A DNA stretch of 64,000 bases from Pelagibacteraceae bacterium AG-404-P08. GTDB taxonomy: Bacteria; Pseudomonadota; Alphaproteobacteria; HIMB59. Position 1 is the first letter of the stretch, and the number at the start of each line of letters is the position of its first letter. Under the pieces are notes generated by a model, which saw only the letters and a program-made list of their open reading frames with translations, made no database searches and was not told the origin of the DNA. The stretch is from contig QCJF01000004.1 of the NCBI GenBank assembly GCA_003216195.1, positions 62,001 to 126,000 on the forward strand, written 5' to 3'. Of the stretch, positions 7,441-15,508 are shown in pieces. A program made the position numbers and the translations under genes.

Positions 7441-7929
7441 ATGAAAAAAAAAGCTGATGAATACCTATATAATGAAGCACTAAAATACTTGGGTAAATAT
7501 CCTGCAACTAAAAAAAAAATTTGTGAAATTCTAGAAAAAAGACTCAAAAATAAAAAAACTTATCAAAAAGTTATTTTCCCAGAAAATATCTCTAAACAAG
7601 AACTTATTGATAGTATCGTACAAAAGTTAGATGATTTAAAGATCATAGATGAAAGGCAATTTATTGAAACTGTGTTTCATTATTATGAACAATCACTGTT
7701 TTCTTTAAAAAAAATTAAAAACAAACTGTATCAAAAAGGTTTTGAACAAAACTTAATTAAGGAATATATCTCTAAAAAAGTATCTGAAAATCCAGATTTA
7801 GAGCTGGATATTTTAAAACGATATATTTTAAGAAAAAAACTATCGAAGTTAGAAACTAGTGAGCTTAAAAAAAAGCTCTATCAGCAAAACTTTTCAGAAA
7901 ATTCGATATACAAAGTAATAATAGATTAA
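7441..7929 (+). CDS. recX: RecX-family regulatory protein
   Basis: 162 aa, all helical and very lysine-rich. The pattern fits three-helix RecX repeats: EALKYLGKYPATKKKICEIL, then a central module with LDDLKIIDERQFIETVF and SLKKIKNKLYQKGF, then a C-terminal third repeat. RecX binds RecA filaments and limits recombination. Sequence divergence is large, so the call rests on repeat pattern and length rather than strict motifs. It begins 44 bp after the tRNA att copy and ends one base before rpmF, to which it is convergent. Confidence 0.6.
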   Translation: MKKKADEYLYNEALKYLGKYPATKKKICEILEKRLKNKKTYQKVIFPENISKQELIDSIVQKLDDLKIIDERQFIETVFHYYEQSLFSLKKIKNKLYQKGFEQNLIKEYISKKVSENPDLELDILKRYILRKKLSKLETSELKKKLYQQNFSENSIYKVIID

Positions 7930-8190
7930 TTATTTAGAAGCGGGAGCTTCAATAGTTTTTGTTGTTTCGTCAGTATTTACAGGTACTTGACCCTCAGCAT
8001 CTTTATCTTTTTTCGATTTTTTAATTATTATTTGCTTACCTCTGTACATGCCAGTGCTAAGATCAATGTGATGGGGTCTTCTCAATTCCCCAGATTTTTT
8101 GTCTTCAACGAATAGTTGAGTGCCCGCTCTATGGTGAGAGCGTCTCATATTCCTCTTTGAGGGTGTAGTTTTTCTTTTTGGTACTGCCAT
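7930..8190 (-). CDS. rpmF: 50S ribosomal protein L32
   Basis: The start is taken at the ATG at 8190 because the conserved N-terminus is [20 protein letters not shown]. The L32 body is followed by a Lys/Thr-rich C-terminal tail, making 86 aa against the usual 56-62. The tail ([17 protein letters not shown] onward) is an extension of unknown use. It is divergent from the TIGR02300 gene across 64 bp. Confidence 0.93.
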   Translation of the reverse strand: MAVPKRKTTPSKRNMRRSHHRAGTQLFVEDKKSGELRRPHHIDLSTGMYRGKQIIIKKSKKDKDAEGQVPVNTDETTKTIEAPASK

Positions 8191-8254
8191 ATTAGAGCGA
8201 TAACATAATAAAAATTTGTATAAATTACAATAATAATGTATAAATCTGCCCACA

Positions 8255-8578
8255 ATGCAAGATGAGCAAATCGATTTAGGTCACAAAAGAACATGTCCAT
8301 GTGGTAGCGTAAAATATTATGATTTTTATCAAGACGTAATAAATTGTCCAGAGTGTGGTAAATCCATTGAAGCTGTAAATATAGCAAAACCTAAAAGAGG
8401 AAGAAAAGCGGGAGTAAGCGTTGCAACAACTACTAAAACTGACAAAGAAAACGATGAATTAAAAGATCTAATTGAAGAAACAGAAGATACTGAGACTCAA
8501 TCTGAAGATAACGATAACTTAGCTGAAGATATCAGCATTGATATTCCAACTGATAAAATCGAAGAAGAGACTAATTAA
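8255..8578 (+). CDS. TIGR02300 (FYDLN acid domain) family protein
   Basis: 107 aa. The N-terminus has [20 protein letters not shown] then CPECG, the zinc-ribbon-plus-FYDLN pattern of a small alphaproteobacterial family of unknown function. The rest is acidic and low-complexity (Glu/Asp/Thr-rich, about 60-107), as in other members. Two Cys pairs (CPC and CPEC) could bind zinc. It is convergent with carD, whose stop lies one base after this gene's end. Confidence 0.75.
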   Translation: MQDEQIDLGHKRTCPCGSVKYYDFYQDVINCPECGKSIEAVNIAKPKRGRKAGVSVATTTKTDKENDELKDLIEETEDTETQSEDNDNLAEDISIDIPTDKIEEETN

Positions 8579-8579
8579 T

Positions 8580-9287
8580 TTATCTTTTATTTAAAATTTC
8601 TAAGATTTTTGTTGAGGCATCCTCAAATTTTAAACTTGAAGATATAGCAAATTCTCTAGTATATCTCTCAAAAGCTACTTGGAACATCTGACGCTCACTA
8701 TACGATTGCTCCGTTTGATCATCTTTCCTAAATAAGTCACGAACAACCTCAGAAAGAAGTTTAATATCACCAGAATTTATCTTTTGATCATACTCTTGCG
8801 CGCGTCTACTCCACATAGCCTTTTTAATTTTAGGTTTTTGCTTTAATACTGAAAGTGTTCTTGTCATAGATGGTTTACTAGTAATATTTCTTAGTCCAAT
8901 TAATTTTGCTTTAGCAAATGGAACTCTAATAGTTAGTTTGTCTTGGAAAAACTGTATTACATATAGTTGTTCCTCTACTAAATCATATTGGAACTTTTCA
9001 ATAGTGAGTATTCTCCCCACACCATGAGTAGGATAAACAACATTTTCTCCCGATTTAAAATCTTGCGGGGCAGTTATTTTTTTTATCTTTGGTGCTTTTG
9101 GTGTAGCTATTTTTTTAACAGCTTTTTTAACTACTTTTTTTACAACTTTTTTGACTACTTTTTTTGTAACTTTTTTAACTATTTTTTTCTTAGAGATTTT
9201 TTTTACAGAGTGTTTTTTTTTAATTACCTTGGATTTTTCATTTTTTTTTAATACTTTTTTTGACGAAGGTTTCTTTTTTACTGGCAT
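8580..9287 (-). CDS. carD: CarD-family transcription regulator with histone-like N-terminal tail
   Basis: 235 aa. From about residue 75 it is a canonical CarD/CdnL protein: the RNA-polymerase-interacting Tudor-like domain (FKSGENVVYPTHGVGRI, then FFQDKLTIRVPFAKA) and the helical DNA-binding domain (MWSRRAQEYDQKINSG, then LFR and SYSERQMFQVA). CarD stabilises open promoter complexes. The first ~75 residues are an unusual Lys/Val tail (repeats of KKVVKK) resembling histone H1-like proteins, probably giving non-specific DNA contact. It overlaps the fdxA stop by one base, so it is co-transcribed with fdxA and terB. Confidence 0.9.
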   Translation of the reverse strand: MPVKKKPSSKKVLKKNEKSKVIKKKHSVKKISKKKIVKKVTKKVVKKVVKKVVKKAVKKIATPKAPKIKKITAPQDFKSGENVVYPTHGVGRILTIEKFQYDLVEEQLYVIQFFQDKLTIRVPFAKAKLIGLRNITSKPSMTRTLSVLKQKPKIKKAMWSRRAQEYDQKINSGDIKLLSEVVRDLFRKDDQTEQSYSERQMFQVAFERYTREFAISSSLKFEDASTKILEILNKR

Positions 9288-9619
9288 TAATCAGCTCCTT
9301 TTTCACTAAAATGATTTTCAAATTTATCTTGCACACCTTCCCACTTTTTTGCGTCTACAGGGGCATCTTTTTTTGTTGAAATATTCGGCCAAACTTGTGA
9401 ATACTTTTCATTTACGTCTAACCACTTAGTACCATCATCTAAGTTATCTGGAATTATTGCTTCGACAGGGCATTCTGGTTCACAGACCCCACAGTCAATA
9501 CATTCATCCGGGTTAATTACAAGCATATTTTCACCTTCATAAAAACAATCAACAGGACAAACTTCAACACAATCCATATATTTACATTTGATACACTTAT
9601 CATTTACAAGGTAAGTCAT
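9287..9619 (-). CDS. fdxA: 7Fe ferredoxin FdxA
   Basis: 110 aa. The N-terminus [17 protein letters not shown] with [12 protein letters not shown], followed by [16 protein letters not shown], supplies the cysteines for one [3Fe-4S] and one [4Fe-4S] cluster, as in Azotobacter-type FdI/FdxA. The C-terminal extension ([16 protein letters not shown]) is normal for the family. It is a cytosolic electron carrier. It overlaps terB upstream by 4 bp and carD downstream by 1-3 bp. Confidence 0.95.
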   Translation of the reverse strand: MTYLVNDKCIKCKYMDCVEVCPVDCFYEGENMLVINPDECIDCGVCEPECPVEAIIPDNLDDGTKWLDVNEKYSQVWPNISTKKDAPVDAKKWEGVQDKFENHFSEKGAD

Positions 9620-10053
9620 AAGCTGTCTTTTACTCTATTTCTTATTAATATAAAATCTTTATCTTCAAGGCCAAGTAAAGTTGATATTTTTCTTGCTGTA
9701 GAAACCTCTAATTTGTCCTCATTGCCATCAACCATTAATACCTGCCAACATATTAAGATTATATCCATTCTTTGCTCATAACTTAGTGATGTTTTGAGTC
9801 TGAACGAGAACTGAGATAAGTCGGTATTAAAATGTTGTTGATTAGCTAATTTGTTAAATTGTTCTATGTTACTTAAAGTAGGTATTTTAAAATAATATTC
9901 GACTAATTCTGCGGCTAAGTTAATCTCCTGTTCCGTAATTTCATGGTCTGCAATAATAATTTCATAAATTAGATTGTATAAATCTGAGTCAAAAGAATGA
10001 TCCTCATTATTGTCTTTTTTTTCATTAAATGATCGGAAAAATTTACTTAACAT
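9616..10053 (-). CDS. TerB-like protein
   Basis: 145 aa helical protein with the TerB signature: an acidic [24 protein letters not shown] segment and a second copy-like stretch [25 protein letters not shown]. TerB-fold proteins are associated with metal or stress responses; the precise role here is unknown. It sits between the helicase (11-bp overlap) and fdxA (4-bp overlap), an arrangement seen in other alphaproteobacteria. Confidence 0.7.
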   Translation of the reverse strand: MLSKFFRSFNEKKDNNEDHSFDSDLYNLIYEIIIADHEITEQEINLAAELVEYYFKIPTLSNIEQFNKLANQQHFNTDLSQFSFRLKTSLSYEQRMDIILICWQVLMVDGNEDKLEVSTARKISTLLGLEDKDFILIRNRVKDSL

Positions 10054-12595
10054 TTATATTTTTTAGTTGGTCAAATGGATTATTAAAAAGTTTATTTGGT
10101 GTTGAATTTTTTACTTTTTTTGATGGCTTTTTCAAGAATTTTTTACTTTTATTTTGTTTTACTTCAAATGTTTTATTTAGTTTAATTTTTTTAGAAATAA
10201 CTAAATCATTTTCGGCTATCCCTTGTACAATTAATGATCGATTTTTTAAAATGCTGATTAATTTATCTTTTTTTATTCCTAAAAGATTAGATAAGTCCAT
10301 TGGTAAAGAAAAAGGTCCTCTGTTTTCTCTTTTAAATAGTAATTTTTCAAATTCATTAAAAATATCTAACCTAATTAGTAAACTATCCTGGGAAATAAAA
10401 CCTAAAAAGGTTGTCAGGTCTTCATTTAATTTGTCTTGGATATTAAGAGTGGCATTACCATCTTTTGGGATATATTCATTAATATTAAAATTTTCATTAT
10501 GATAAATATTCCAAAGGTAAAACTTTAGTTTCATATATTCAGGCCTAATTAATTCAGAATTAAATATTACATTCTTCCCCAATCTGAAATTTAGGGAATG
10601 AATCTCTTTTCTTTGCAATTCATCAATAAGCTTAAATTCATCTAATATATTTGATTGATACAAATTGTAGTTACTTTCGATAATCTTGAAAATAAAACTT
10701 CTTTCCTCTGGTTTTGAGTTAAATTTCTTTAGTTGATCTGATAAATCCAATTTTGTCAGATAATTCTCATCAAACCATTTTTGAATTTTCTCCCGTATTT
10801 TTTTAATATTATCTGAGGATACCAATTGATCATCAATAATTGGTTCTAATATAGGGTGAATGAGATCATTGCCTTTTTTAAAAATCGCAACATTTGCATC
10901 GCCCCATTGAAGAAATAAATTTTGGAAATTTCCGTTTTTATCAATTTTTGAATTAATAAATAAACTATCATTGGGAGCAGCAATAAAAGTATCTACATTA
11001 AAAGACATATGCGGAAAAATTTGTTCTTTGATTAGTATTTGGTAGTTGTTATTTAAAATATCCTTAAATTTCTCATAAAAAATTATTTTAAAACCAATTA
11101 TAACTCCTATATTTTCATCTTTTATCTTAACATATCTATTATCAGTTAAAGAAATATTTTTTTTACTTATATTTAAATTTTGAATCATTTCACTTTTATT
11201 TTTATCAACAAATTTTTGCATCAAGCTAAGGTGTATCTCCTCAGATAGTTTGTTTTCGATATTTTTAACAGTTTCAACCCAAAAAGAGTTACTAATCCAG
11301 TGTTTTTGGTTAGTAATGTATAACCAAGTTCTTGTTTCATTTAAGTTATAAATAAGATCATCAATACTACCGTTGTAATTTTGTAAGAAAGAAATTTCTT
11401 TTTCTAAAAATTTATCACTAAACACCCACTGATTATTTATAAGTTCATCAAAAATTTTAGTTAATAGTTCAATATGCTTTTCATCGGAAATATTTTGATA
11501 ATCTGGGATACGACATACATTCCATAATTGTTTTAAAATTTCTGGGTTATCAAATTCAAAACTTGCCTTGTTGTCTTTAAAAAACCTTAATAAAAATTTT
11601 TGATCCTCAGCATCTTTTTTTAATATTAGTCGATGATTGTCTGGTTTTTTTTTTAAAGAAATTAATAATTCGTATTCTGATCTAAATGATAAAAGATGGT
11701 TTCTCCAAAATATTTTTTTTATGGACTCAAATTTATTTGCTTGAACATTTTCAACAGAATCTAGATTTGTAAATTTAGCTCCAAGCGTAGATCCAAAATA
11801 TCCTGATTTTGTGTAACGTCCTGCTCTTCCAGCTATTTGACCAATTTCCATATCATTTAAAGGTCGCACATATTTCCCATCAAATTTTTCAAGACCTGAA
11901 AAATATACTTGGTTGATATCCAAATTTAATCCCATTCCTATGGCATCGGTAGCTACAATATAATCAACCTCGCCGTCCTCATATAATTTAACTTGTGAGT
12001 TTCTTGTTTTAGGGCTAAGGGCACCAGCTACAAGAGCCACCCCTCCTTTTAAGGTTCTTATTTGTTCGGCAATTTCATAGAGTCCGATTAAATTAAAGGC
12101 AATAATTGCTGATCGTGGCTTAATGTTTTGAATTTTTTTATGACCAACAAAATTTAATTCGGAAAATCTATTTTTAAAAATAATTTTTGCTTCAGGTATT
12201 AATTCTCGAATAATCTCTTCCATTGTTGGAGATCCTAAGAAGATTGTTTTTTGTTCTCCACGAGAGTATAAAAGTCTTTGAGTAAAAATATGTCCTCTAT
12301 CATAGTCGGAAGCTAATTGAATCTCATCAACACAAACAAATTCAAAAAAATCATCTGGCATTGATTCGACAGTACAAAAAAAATATTTTGCTTCAGAGGG
12401 AATTATTTTTTCTTCGCCAGTAATTAATGCAATTTGATTTACGGGGTAAAGTTTGCATGCTTTATCATAATTTTCTCTTGCTAAAAGCCTTAAAGGGAAA
12501 CCAAAAACACCGTTTTTAAAGGAAAACATTTGTTCAAAAGCATAAAATGTTTTTCCAGTGTTAGTTGGGCCTAAAATTATTTCAATTTGATTCAT
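10043..12595 (-). CDS. SUV3-like DExH-box RNA helicase
   Basis: 850 aa cytosolic helicase. Motif I GPTNTGKT (9-16), motif II DEIQ (90-93), motif III-like GSPT (121-124) and motif VI QIAGRAGR (253-260) define the SUV3/mitochondrial-type family found widely in alphaproteobacteria. The remaining ~590 residues are family-specific helical regions ending in a Lys-rich tail that may bind RNA. A role in RNA turnover is inferred from the family. It is first in a helicase-terB-fdxA-carD operon with overlapping genes. Confidence 0.88.
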   Translation of the reverse strand: MNQIEIILGPTNTGKTFYAFEQMFSFKNGVFGFPLRLLARENYDKACKLYPVNQIALITGEEKIIPSEAKYFFCTVESMPDDFFEFVCVDEIQLASDYDRGHIFTQRLLYSRGEQKTIFLGSPTMEEIIRELIPEAKIIFKNRFSELNFVGHKKIQNIKPRSAIIAFNLIGLYEIAEQIRTLKGGVALVAGALSPKTRNSQVKLYEDGEVDYIVATDAIGMGLNLDINQVYFSGLEKFDGKYVRPLNDMEIGQIAGRAGRYTKSGYFGSTLGAKFTNLDSVENVQANKFESIKKIFWRNHLLSFRSEYELLISLKKKPDNHRLILKKDAEDQKFLLRFFKDNKASFEFDNPEILKQLWNVCRIPDYQNISDEKHIELLTKIFDELINNQWVFSDKFLEKEISFLQNYNGSIDDLIYNLNETRTWLYITNQKHWISNSFWVETVKNIENKLSEEIHLSLMQKFVDKNKSEMIQNLNISKKNISLTDNRYVKIKDENIGVIIGFKIIFYEKFKDILNNNYQILIKEQIFPHMSFNVDTFIAAPNDSLFINSKIDKNGNFQNLFLQWGDANVAIFKKGNDLIHPILEPIIDDQLVSSDNIKKIREKIQKWFDENYLTKLDLSDQLKKFNSKPEERSFIFKIIESNYNLYQSNILDEFKLIDELQRKEIHSLNFRLGKNVIFNSELIRPEYMKLKFYLWNIYHNENFNINEYIPKDGNATLNIQDKLNEDLTTFLGFISQDSLLIRLDIFNEFEKLLFKRENRGPFSLPMDLSNLLGIKKDKLISILKNRSLIVQGIAENDLVISKKIKLNKTFEVKQNKSKKFLKKPSKKVKNSTPNKLFNNPFDQLKNINVK

Positions 12596-12668
12596 TCAAT
12601 GAAAAGAAGTTACCATAAATAAAATGTTGACTTAATTAAATACTTTCTTAAGTTTTTTTTATGAAAAT

Positions 12669-12710
12669 GAATATCACTAGATATTCGTTTTATACTTACT
12701 AGTAAGTGTA
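12669..12710. promoter_or_regulatory. Two dyads upstream of the histone-like gene
   Basis: GAATATC-ACTA-GATATTC (12669-12686, perfect 7-bp arms) and ACTTACTAGTAAGT (12694-12707, a perfect 14-bp palindrome extending to 12691-12710 with one mismatched pair). They lie 19-60 bp before the ATG at 12729, between a candidate TTGACT (near 12633) and an AAGGAGG ribosome site (12717-12723). They look like operator sites; the binding protein is unknown. Confidence 0.5.
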
Positions 12711-12728
12711 AAAAGTAAGGAGGCTATA

Positions 12729-12932
12729 ATGGCTAAAAAGAGAAAAGCTGCAAAGAAAAAGGCAGCTCCTAAGAAAAGGAAAGCTGCAAAAAAGAAAGCA
12801 GCTCCTAAGAAGAAAAAAGCAGCACCAAAGAAGAAAAAAGCTGCCAAGAAAAAAGCAGCTCCTAAGAAAAGGAAAGCTGCAAAAAAGAAAGCAGCTCCTA
12901 AGAAAAGAAAAGCTTCTAGAAAAAGAAGATAA
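12729..12932 (+). CDS. Histone H1-like Lys/Ala repeat protein
   Basis: 67 aa built of the repeats KRKAAKKKAAPK and KKKKAAPK ending KASRKRR: no acidic residue and no aromatic residue. It resembles bacterial H1 homologues of the Hc1/AlgP type that coat DNA. A strong AAGGAGG precedes the ATG. The DNA is itself repetitive, with several near-identical blocks of about 36-60 bp, so length variation between strains is expected. It is flanked by an elaborate promoter and a strong terminator, i.e. a monocistronic and probably highly expressed gene. Confidence 0.8.
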   Translation: MAKKRKAAKKKAAPKKRKAAKKKAAPKKKKAAPKKKKAAKKKAAPKKRKAAKKKAAPKKRKASRKRR

Positions 12933-12964
12933 TTTTCTGAGTTTTAAATATTTAAAACATCAAA

Positions 12965-12991
12965 AGCGGGTTATAATCACCCGCTTTTTTT
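12965..12991 (+). terminator. Rho-independent terminator after the histone-like gene
   Basis: AGCGGGT (12965-12971), loop TATAATC, ACCCGCT (12979-12985), then a T run to 12991. The ccmA ATG begins at 12992, directly after the T run. The loop contains TATAAT at 12972-12977, correctly placed for a near-leaderless ccmA transcript; that second role is speculative. Confidence 0.9.
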
Positions 12992-13594
12992 ATGATTGAA
13001 ATAAATAACTTATCTTTTGCTAGGGGAAATTCACTAATTTATAAGAATATTAATTTTTCATTATCTCAAGGAGAATTGTTACTAATTAAAGGTGCAAATG
13101 GTGCGGGTAAGACAACTCTATTATCTAACATACTAAATTTTACTGATCCACTTGAGGGTAGAATTAACTACAATGGTTCAGAAATTGATAATCATATTGC
13201 TTCTCAATATTTTTTATATATCGGTGAAACTAACTTTGCTTTTGACTCTCTGACTTTAAACCAAAATATTGAATACTGGCTTTCAATACATAATGTAAAA
13301 TTTGATAAGTCTGTGAAAGATAAAAGTGTAAATTTTTTTTTTCAAGATTTAAATCTTGATAAAAAATTTTATCAACTTTCATTTGGTCAAAAAAAGAAAC
13401 TTCAACTACTTCTACTTATGTTAGTTAATAAACCAATTTGGATACTTGATGATCCTTTCAATGGACTTGATAATAAATCAATCATAAATGTACACAGCTT
13501 ATTAAAAAAAAAGTTGGAAAATAAAGGAATAATTATCTTAACAAGTCATCAAGATGTTAATTTAAATAATTATAAAACGCTAACTTTAGCATGA
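12992..13594 (+). CDS. ccmA: Cytochrome c biogenesis ATP-binding protein CcmA
   Basis: 200 aa ABC ATPase: Walker A GANGAGKTT (about 34-42), signature LSFGQKKKLQLL in place of LSGGQ, Walker B WILDDPFNGLD, and switch His in SHQD. Together with CcmB (and CcmC-D) it releases heme-loaded CcmE in System I cytochrome c maturation at the inner membrane. It is the first gene of ccmABCDEFGH and overlaps ccmB by 4 bp. The ATG immediately follows the upstream terminator, leaving no normal leader or Shine-Dalgarno. Confidence 0.92.
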   Translation: MIEINNLSFARGNSLIYKNINFSLSQGELLLIKGANGAGKTTLLSNILNFTDPLEGRINYNGSEIDNHIASQYFLYIGETNFAFDSLTLNQNIEYWLSIHNVKFDKSVKDKSVNFFFQDLNLDKKFYQLSFGQKKKLQLLLLMLVNKPIWILDDPFNGLDNKSIINVHSLLKKKLENKGIIILTSHQDVNLNNYKTLTLA

Positions 13595-14250
13595 TAAAAA
13601 ATTTTTTTAAATTAATTTCAAGTGAATTTCAACTTATGCTTAAAGGAAGTGTCTTTAGTTTTGTCCTTTACTGCTTATTAATTATATCATGTGCAATTTT
13701 CTCTTTATCATTAAAATATGAATCAATTGGCATGCATGCTCCATTATCTTTTCTATACGTGATGATCTTTTTTATTTCATTATTTAAAGTTGAAAAAATT
13801 TACAGCATGGATTTTGATGAGGCGAAAGTACATCAGTACATACTCTCTCCTTTTTCTTTAGAGATAATTGTTTTTGTTAAAAATATGATGATCTACTTTA
13901 ATATGATTATTTTTTTCTTTATTTTTTCGCCACTTATTTTGATAATTTTAAATATCGATTTATCATATTTATTTAAAATAAATATTCTTCTGTCACTCTC
14001 TCTTTTAAGTATTATTTTTATTGCATCAATGACTGCATCAATAACCATATCTAAAAATAATAGACTCTCTATCACAAGCATTTTAACGTTGCCTCTTTTT
14101 GTCCCTATTCTAATATTTTCAATGGCAATAACTGATTTAATTGATTTTAATGCAGGTAAGATGTATTTATTTTTTGTAGCTTATTTTTTATTAAATTTAG
14201 CTTTTTCACCTTTGCTTACTAGTTTTGCTCTTAAAAAGTTATCTGTATAA
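13591..14250 (+). CDS. ccmB: Heme exporter membrane protein CcmB
   Basis: 219 aa integral membrane protein with about six hydrophobic segments. It is the ABC-transporter membrane partner of CcmA. Identification rests on length, topology and position between ccmA (4-bp overlap) and ccmC (1-bp overlap), with family-like features such as the early FKLISSEFQLMLK segment and a DFDEAKVHQYILSPFSLEIIV loop. Confidence 0.88.
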   Translation: MIKNFFKLISSEFQLMLKGSVFSFVLYCLLIISCAIFSLSLKYESIGMHAPLSFLYVMIFFISLFKVEKIYSMDFDEAKVHQYILSPFSLEIIVFVKNMMIYFNMIIFFFIFSPLILIILNIDLSYLFKINILLSLSLLSIIFIASMTASITISKNNRLSITSILTLPLFVPILIFSMAITDLIDFNAGKMYLFFVAYFLLNLAFSPLLTSFALKKLSV

Positions 14251-14957
14251 TGTTTGCAATAACTCCAAATATTCTATCTAAATTTTTAAACACTTTATCT
14301 AAATATGTTTTTTTATTATCAATTTTATTATTAAGTGTTTCTATTTTTCTAATTATTTTTTTAGAAAACGATTATTATCAGGGTATCTCATTCAAAATTA
14401 TGTTTATTCATGTGCCCACAGCTTGGTTGTCATTGGCAATTTTTCTAGTAATGGGTGTTAGTAGTATCATTGGCTTAATATTTAAATCCCCAACCGCATT
14501 TACAGTTGCCAGATCCTTATCTCCAATAGGGTTAATAATGAGCATTATTGTTTTAGTTACTGGCTCAATATGGGGAAATTTGACATGGGGAGCGTATTGG
14601 GTATGGGATGCGAGGTTGACTTCAATGTTAATTTTAGCATTCATTTACTTGGGGCATATTCTTCTTTTATATTCGTTTGAACACTTCCAAAAAGCAGATT
14701 TTGCAGCATCAATTTTAGCAATAATAGGGTTAGTGAATTTACCAATTGTTAAATTTTCAGTTGATTGGTGGACGACTCTTCATCAGGGAAGTAGTGTTTT
14801 AAAAATAGGTGGGCCTAGTATGACTAATGATTATTTAATTACATTACTTGTAAGTTTTTTTGGCATTTTGATGCTTTCAATATTTTGGTTTTCTAACATT
14901 TTTTATATTATTACAGAAAAAAGGAAAATAGAGAGATACAGGCTATTAAATGACTAG
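14250..14957 (+). CDS. ccmC: Heme handling protein CcmC
   Basis: 235 aa, six membrane segments. The tryptophan-rich WWD-type motif is present as WGNLTWGAYWVWDARLTSMLI, with periplasmic heme-ligand histidines in HVPTAW and TLHQGSS. CcmC attaches heme to CcmE with CcmD. Its start shares a base with the ccmB stop, and ccmD begins inside its last codons. Confidence 0.95.
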   Translation: MFAITPNILSKFLNTLSKYVFLLSILLLSVSIFLIIFLENDYYQGISFKIMFIHVPTAWLSLAIFLVMGVSSIIGLIFKSPTAFTVARSLSPIGLIMSIIVLVTGSIWGNLTWGAYWVWDARLTSMLILAFIYLGHILLLYSFEHFQKADFAASILAIIGLVNLPIVKFSVDWWTTLHQGSSVLKIGGPSMTNDYLITLLVSFFGILMLSIFWFSNIFYIITEKRKIERYRLLND

Positions 14958-15081
14958 TTTAGAATTTGTTCTAATTTGCTATGGATTTTTTGGAGTCGTC
15001 TGTGCTGTGACAACGATTATAATTATGCTACTGAAGAAAAAAGTCTTTAATAAGATTAGTGCGCATAATCAAATTAAATAA
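14950..15081 (+). CDS. ccmD: CcmD, small membrane protein of heme delivery
   Basis: A 43-aa frame starting ATG at 14950, overlapping the last 8 bases of ccmC and the first 23 of ccmE. One membrane helix (about residues 7-28: VLICYGFFGVVCAVTTIIIM) is followed by a basic cytoplasmic tail KKKVFNK. Size, topology and position match CcmD, which releases holo-CcmE from CcmABC. Confidence 0.75.
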   Translation: MTSLEFVLICYGFFGVVCAVTTIIIMLLKKKVFNKISAHNQIK

Positions 15082-15508
15082 TCAGATTAAAAAAAGATTT
15101 ATTTTTTTATTAATCATACTCTTTTGCTTTTCAACCTCCATATTTTTAATAAGCTATTCTCTAAAAGATCAAATCGCATATTTTGTTGAACCAAGTGATC
15201 TAAAAAATATGAATGATATAGAAAATAAATATTTAAGAGTAGGGGGACTTGTTAAAGCAAATAGTTTAAAATTTACTGATGGAAATTGGATTTTTGAAGT
15301 AATTGATCAAAATAAAAATTCAGTAAATGTTATATTTTCAAAAACTCTTCCAAACTTAGTGGAGGAAGATAAGGGGATTATTGTTGAGGGAAAATTTATC
15401 GATAACATTTTTATTGCAGAAATAGTTTTAGCAAAACACGATGAAAATTACATGCCCCAAAGCGCAGTAGATAAGCTTAAGAAAGAAGGAAAATGGAGAG
15501 GGGATTAA
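15059..15508 (+). CDS. ccmE: Heme chaperone CcmE
   Basis: 149 aa with an N-terminal signal anchor (about 13-33) and a periplasmic OB-fold. The heme-binding histidine is His127 in AKHDENYMP, the covalent attachment motif of the H-type CcmE. The start is GTG at 15059, in overlap with ccmD. The stop at 15508 is directly followed by the ccmF start codon. Confidence 0.93.
   Translation: MRIIKLNNQIKKRFIFLLIILFCFSTSIFLISYSLKDQIAYFVEPSDLKNMNDIENKYLRVGGLVKANSLKFTDGNWIFEVIDQNKNSVNVIFSKTLPNLVEEDKGIIVEGKFIDNIFIAEIVLAKHDENYMPQSAVDKLKKEGKWRGD

Noticed and set aside
8990-9250. Plus-strand frame rich in Phe/Tyr opposite the carD tail
   Set aside because: It is the antisense of the Lys-rich codons (AAA/AAG read as TTT/CTT) and has no independent support.
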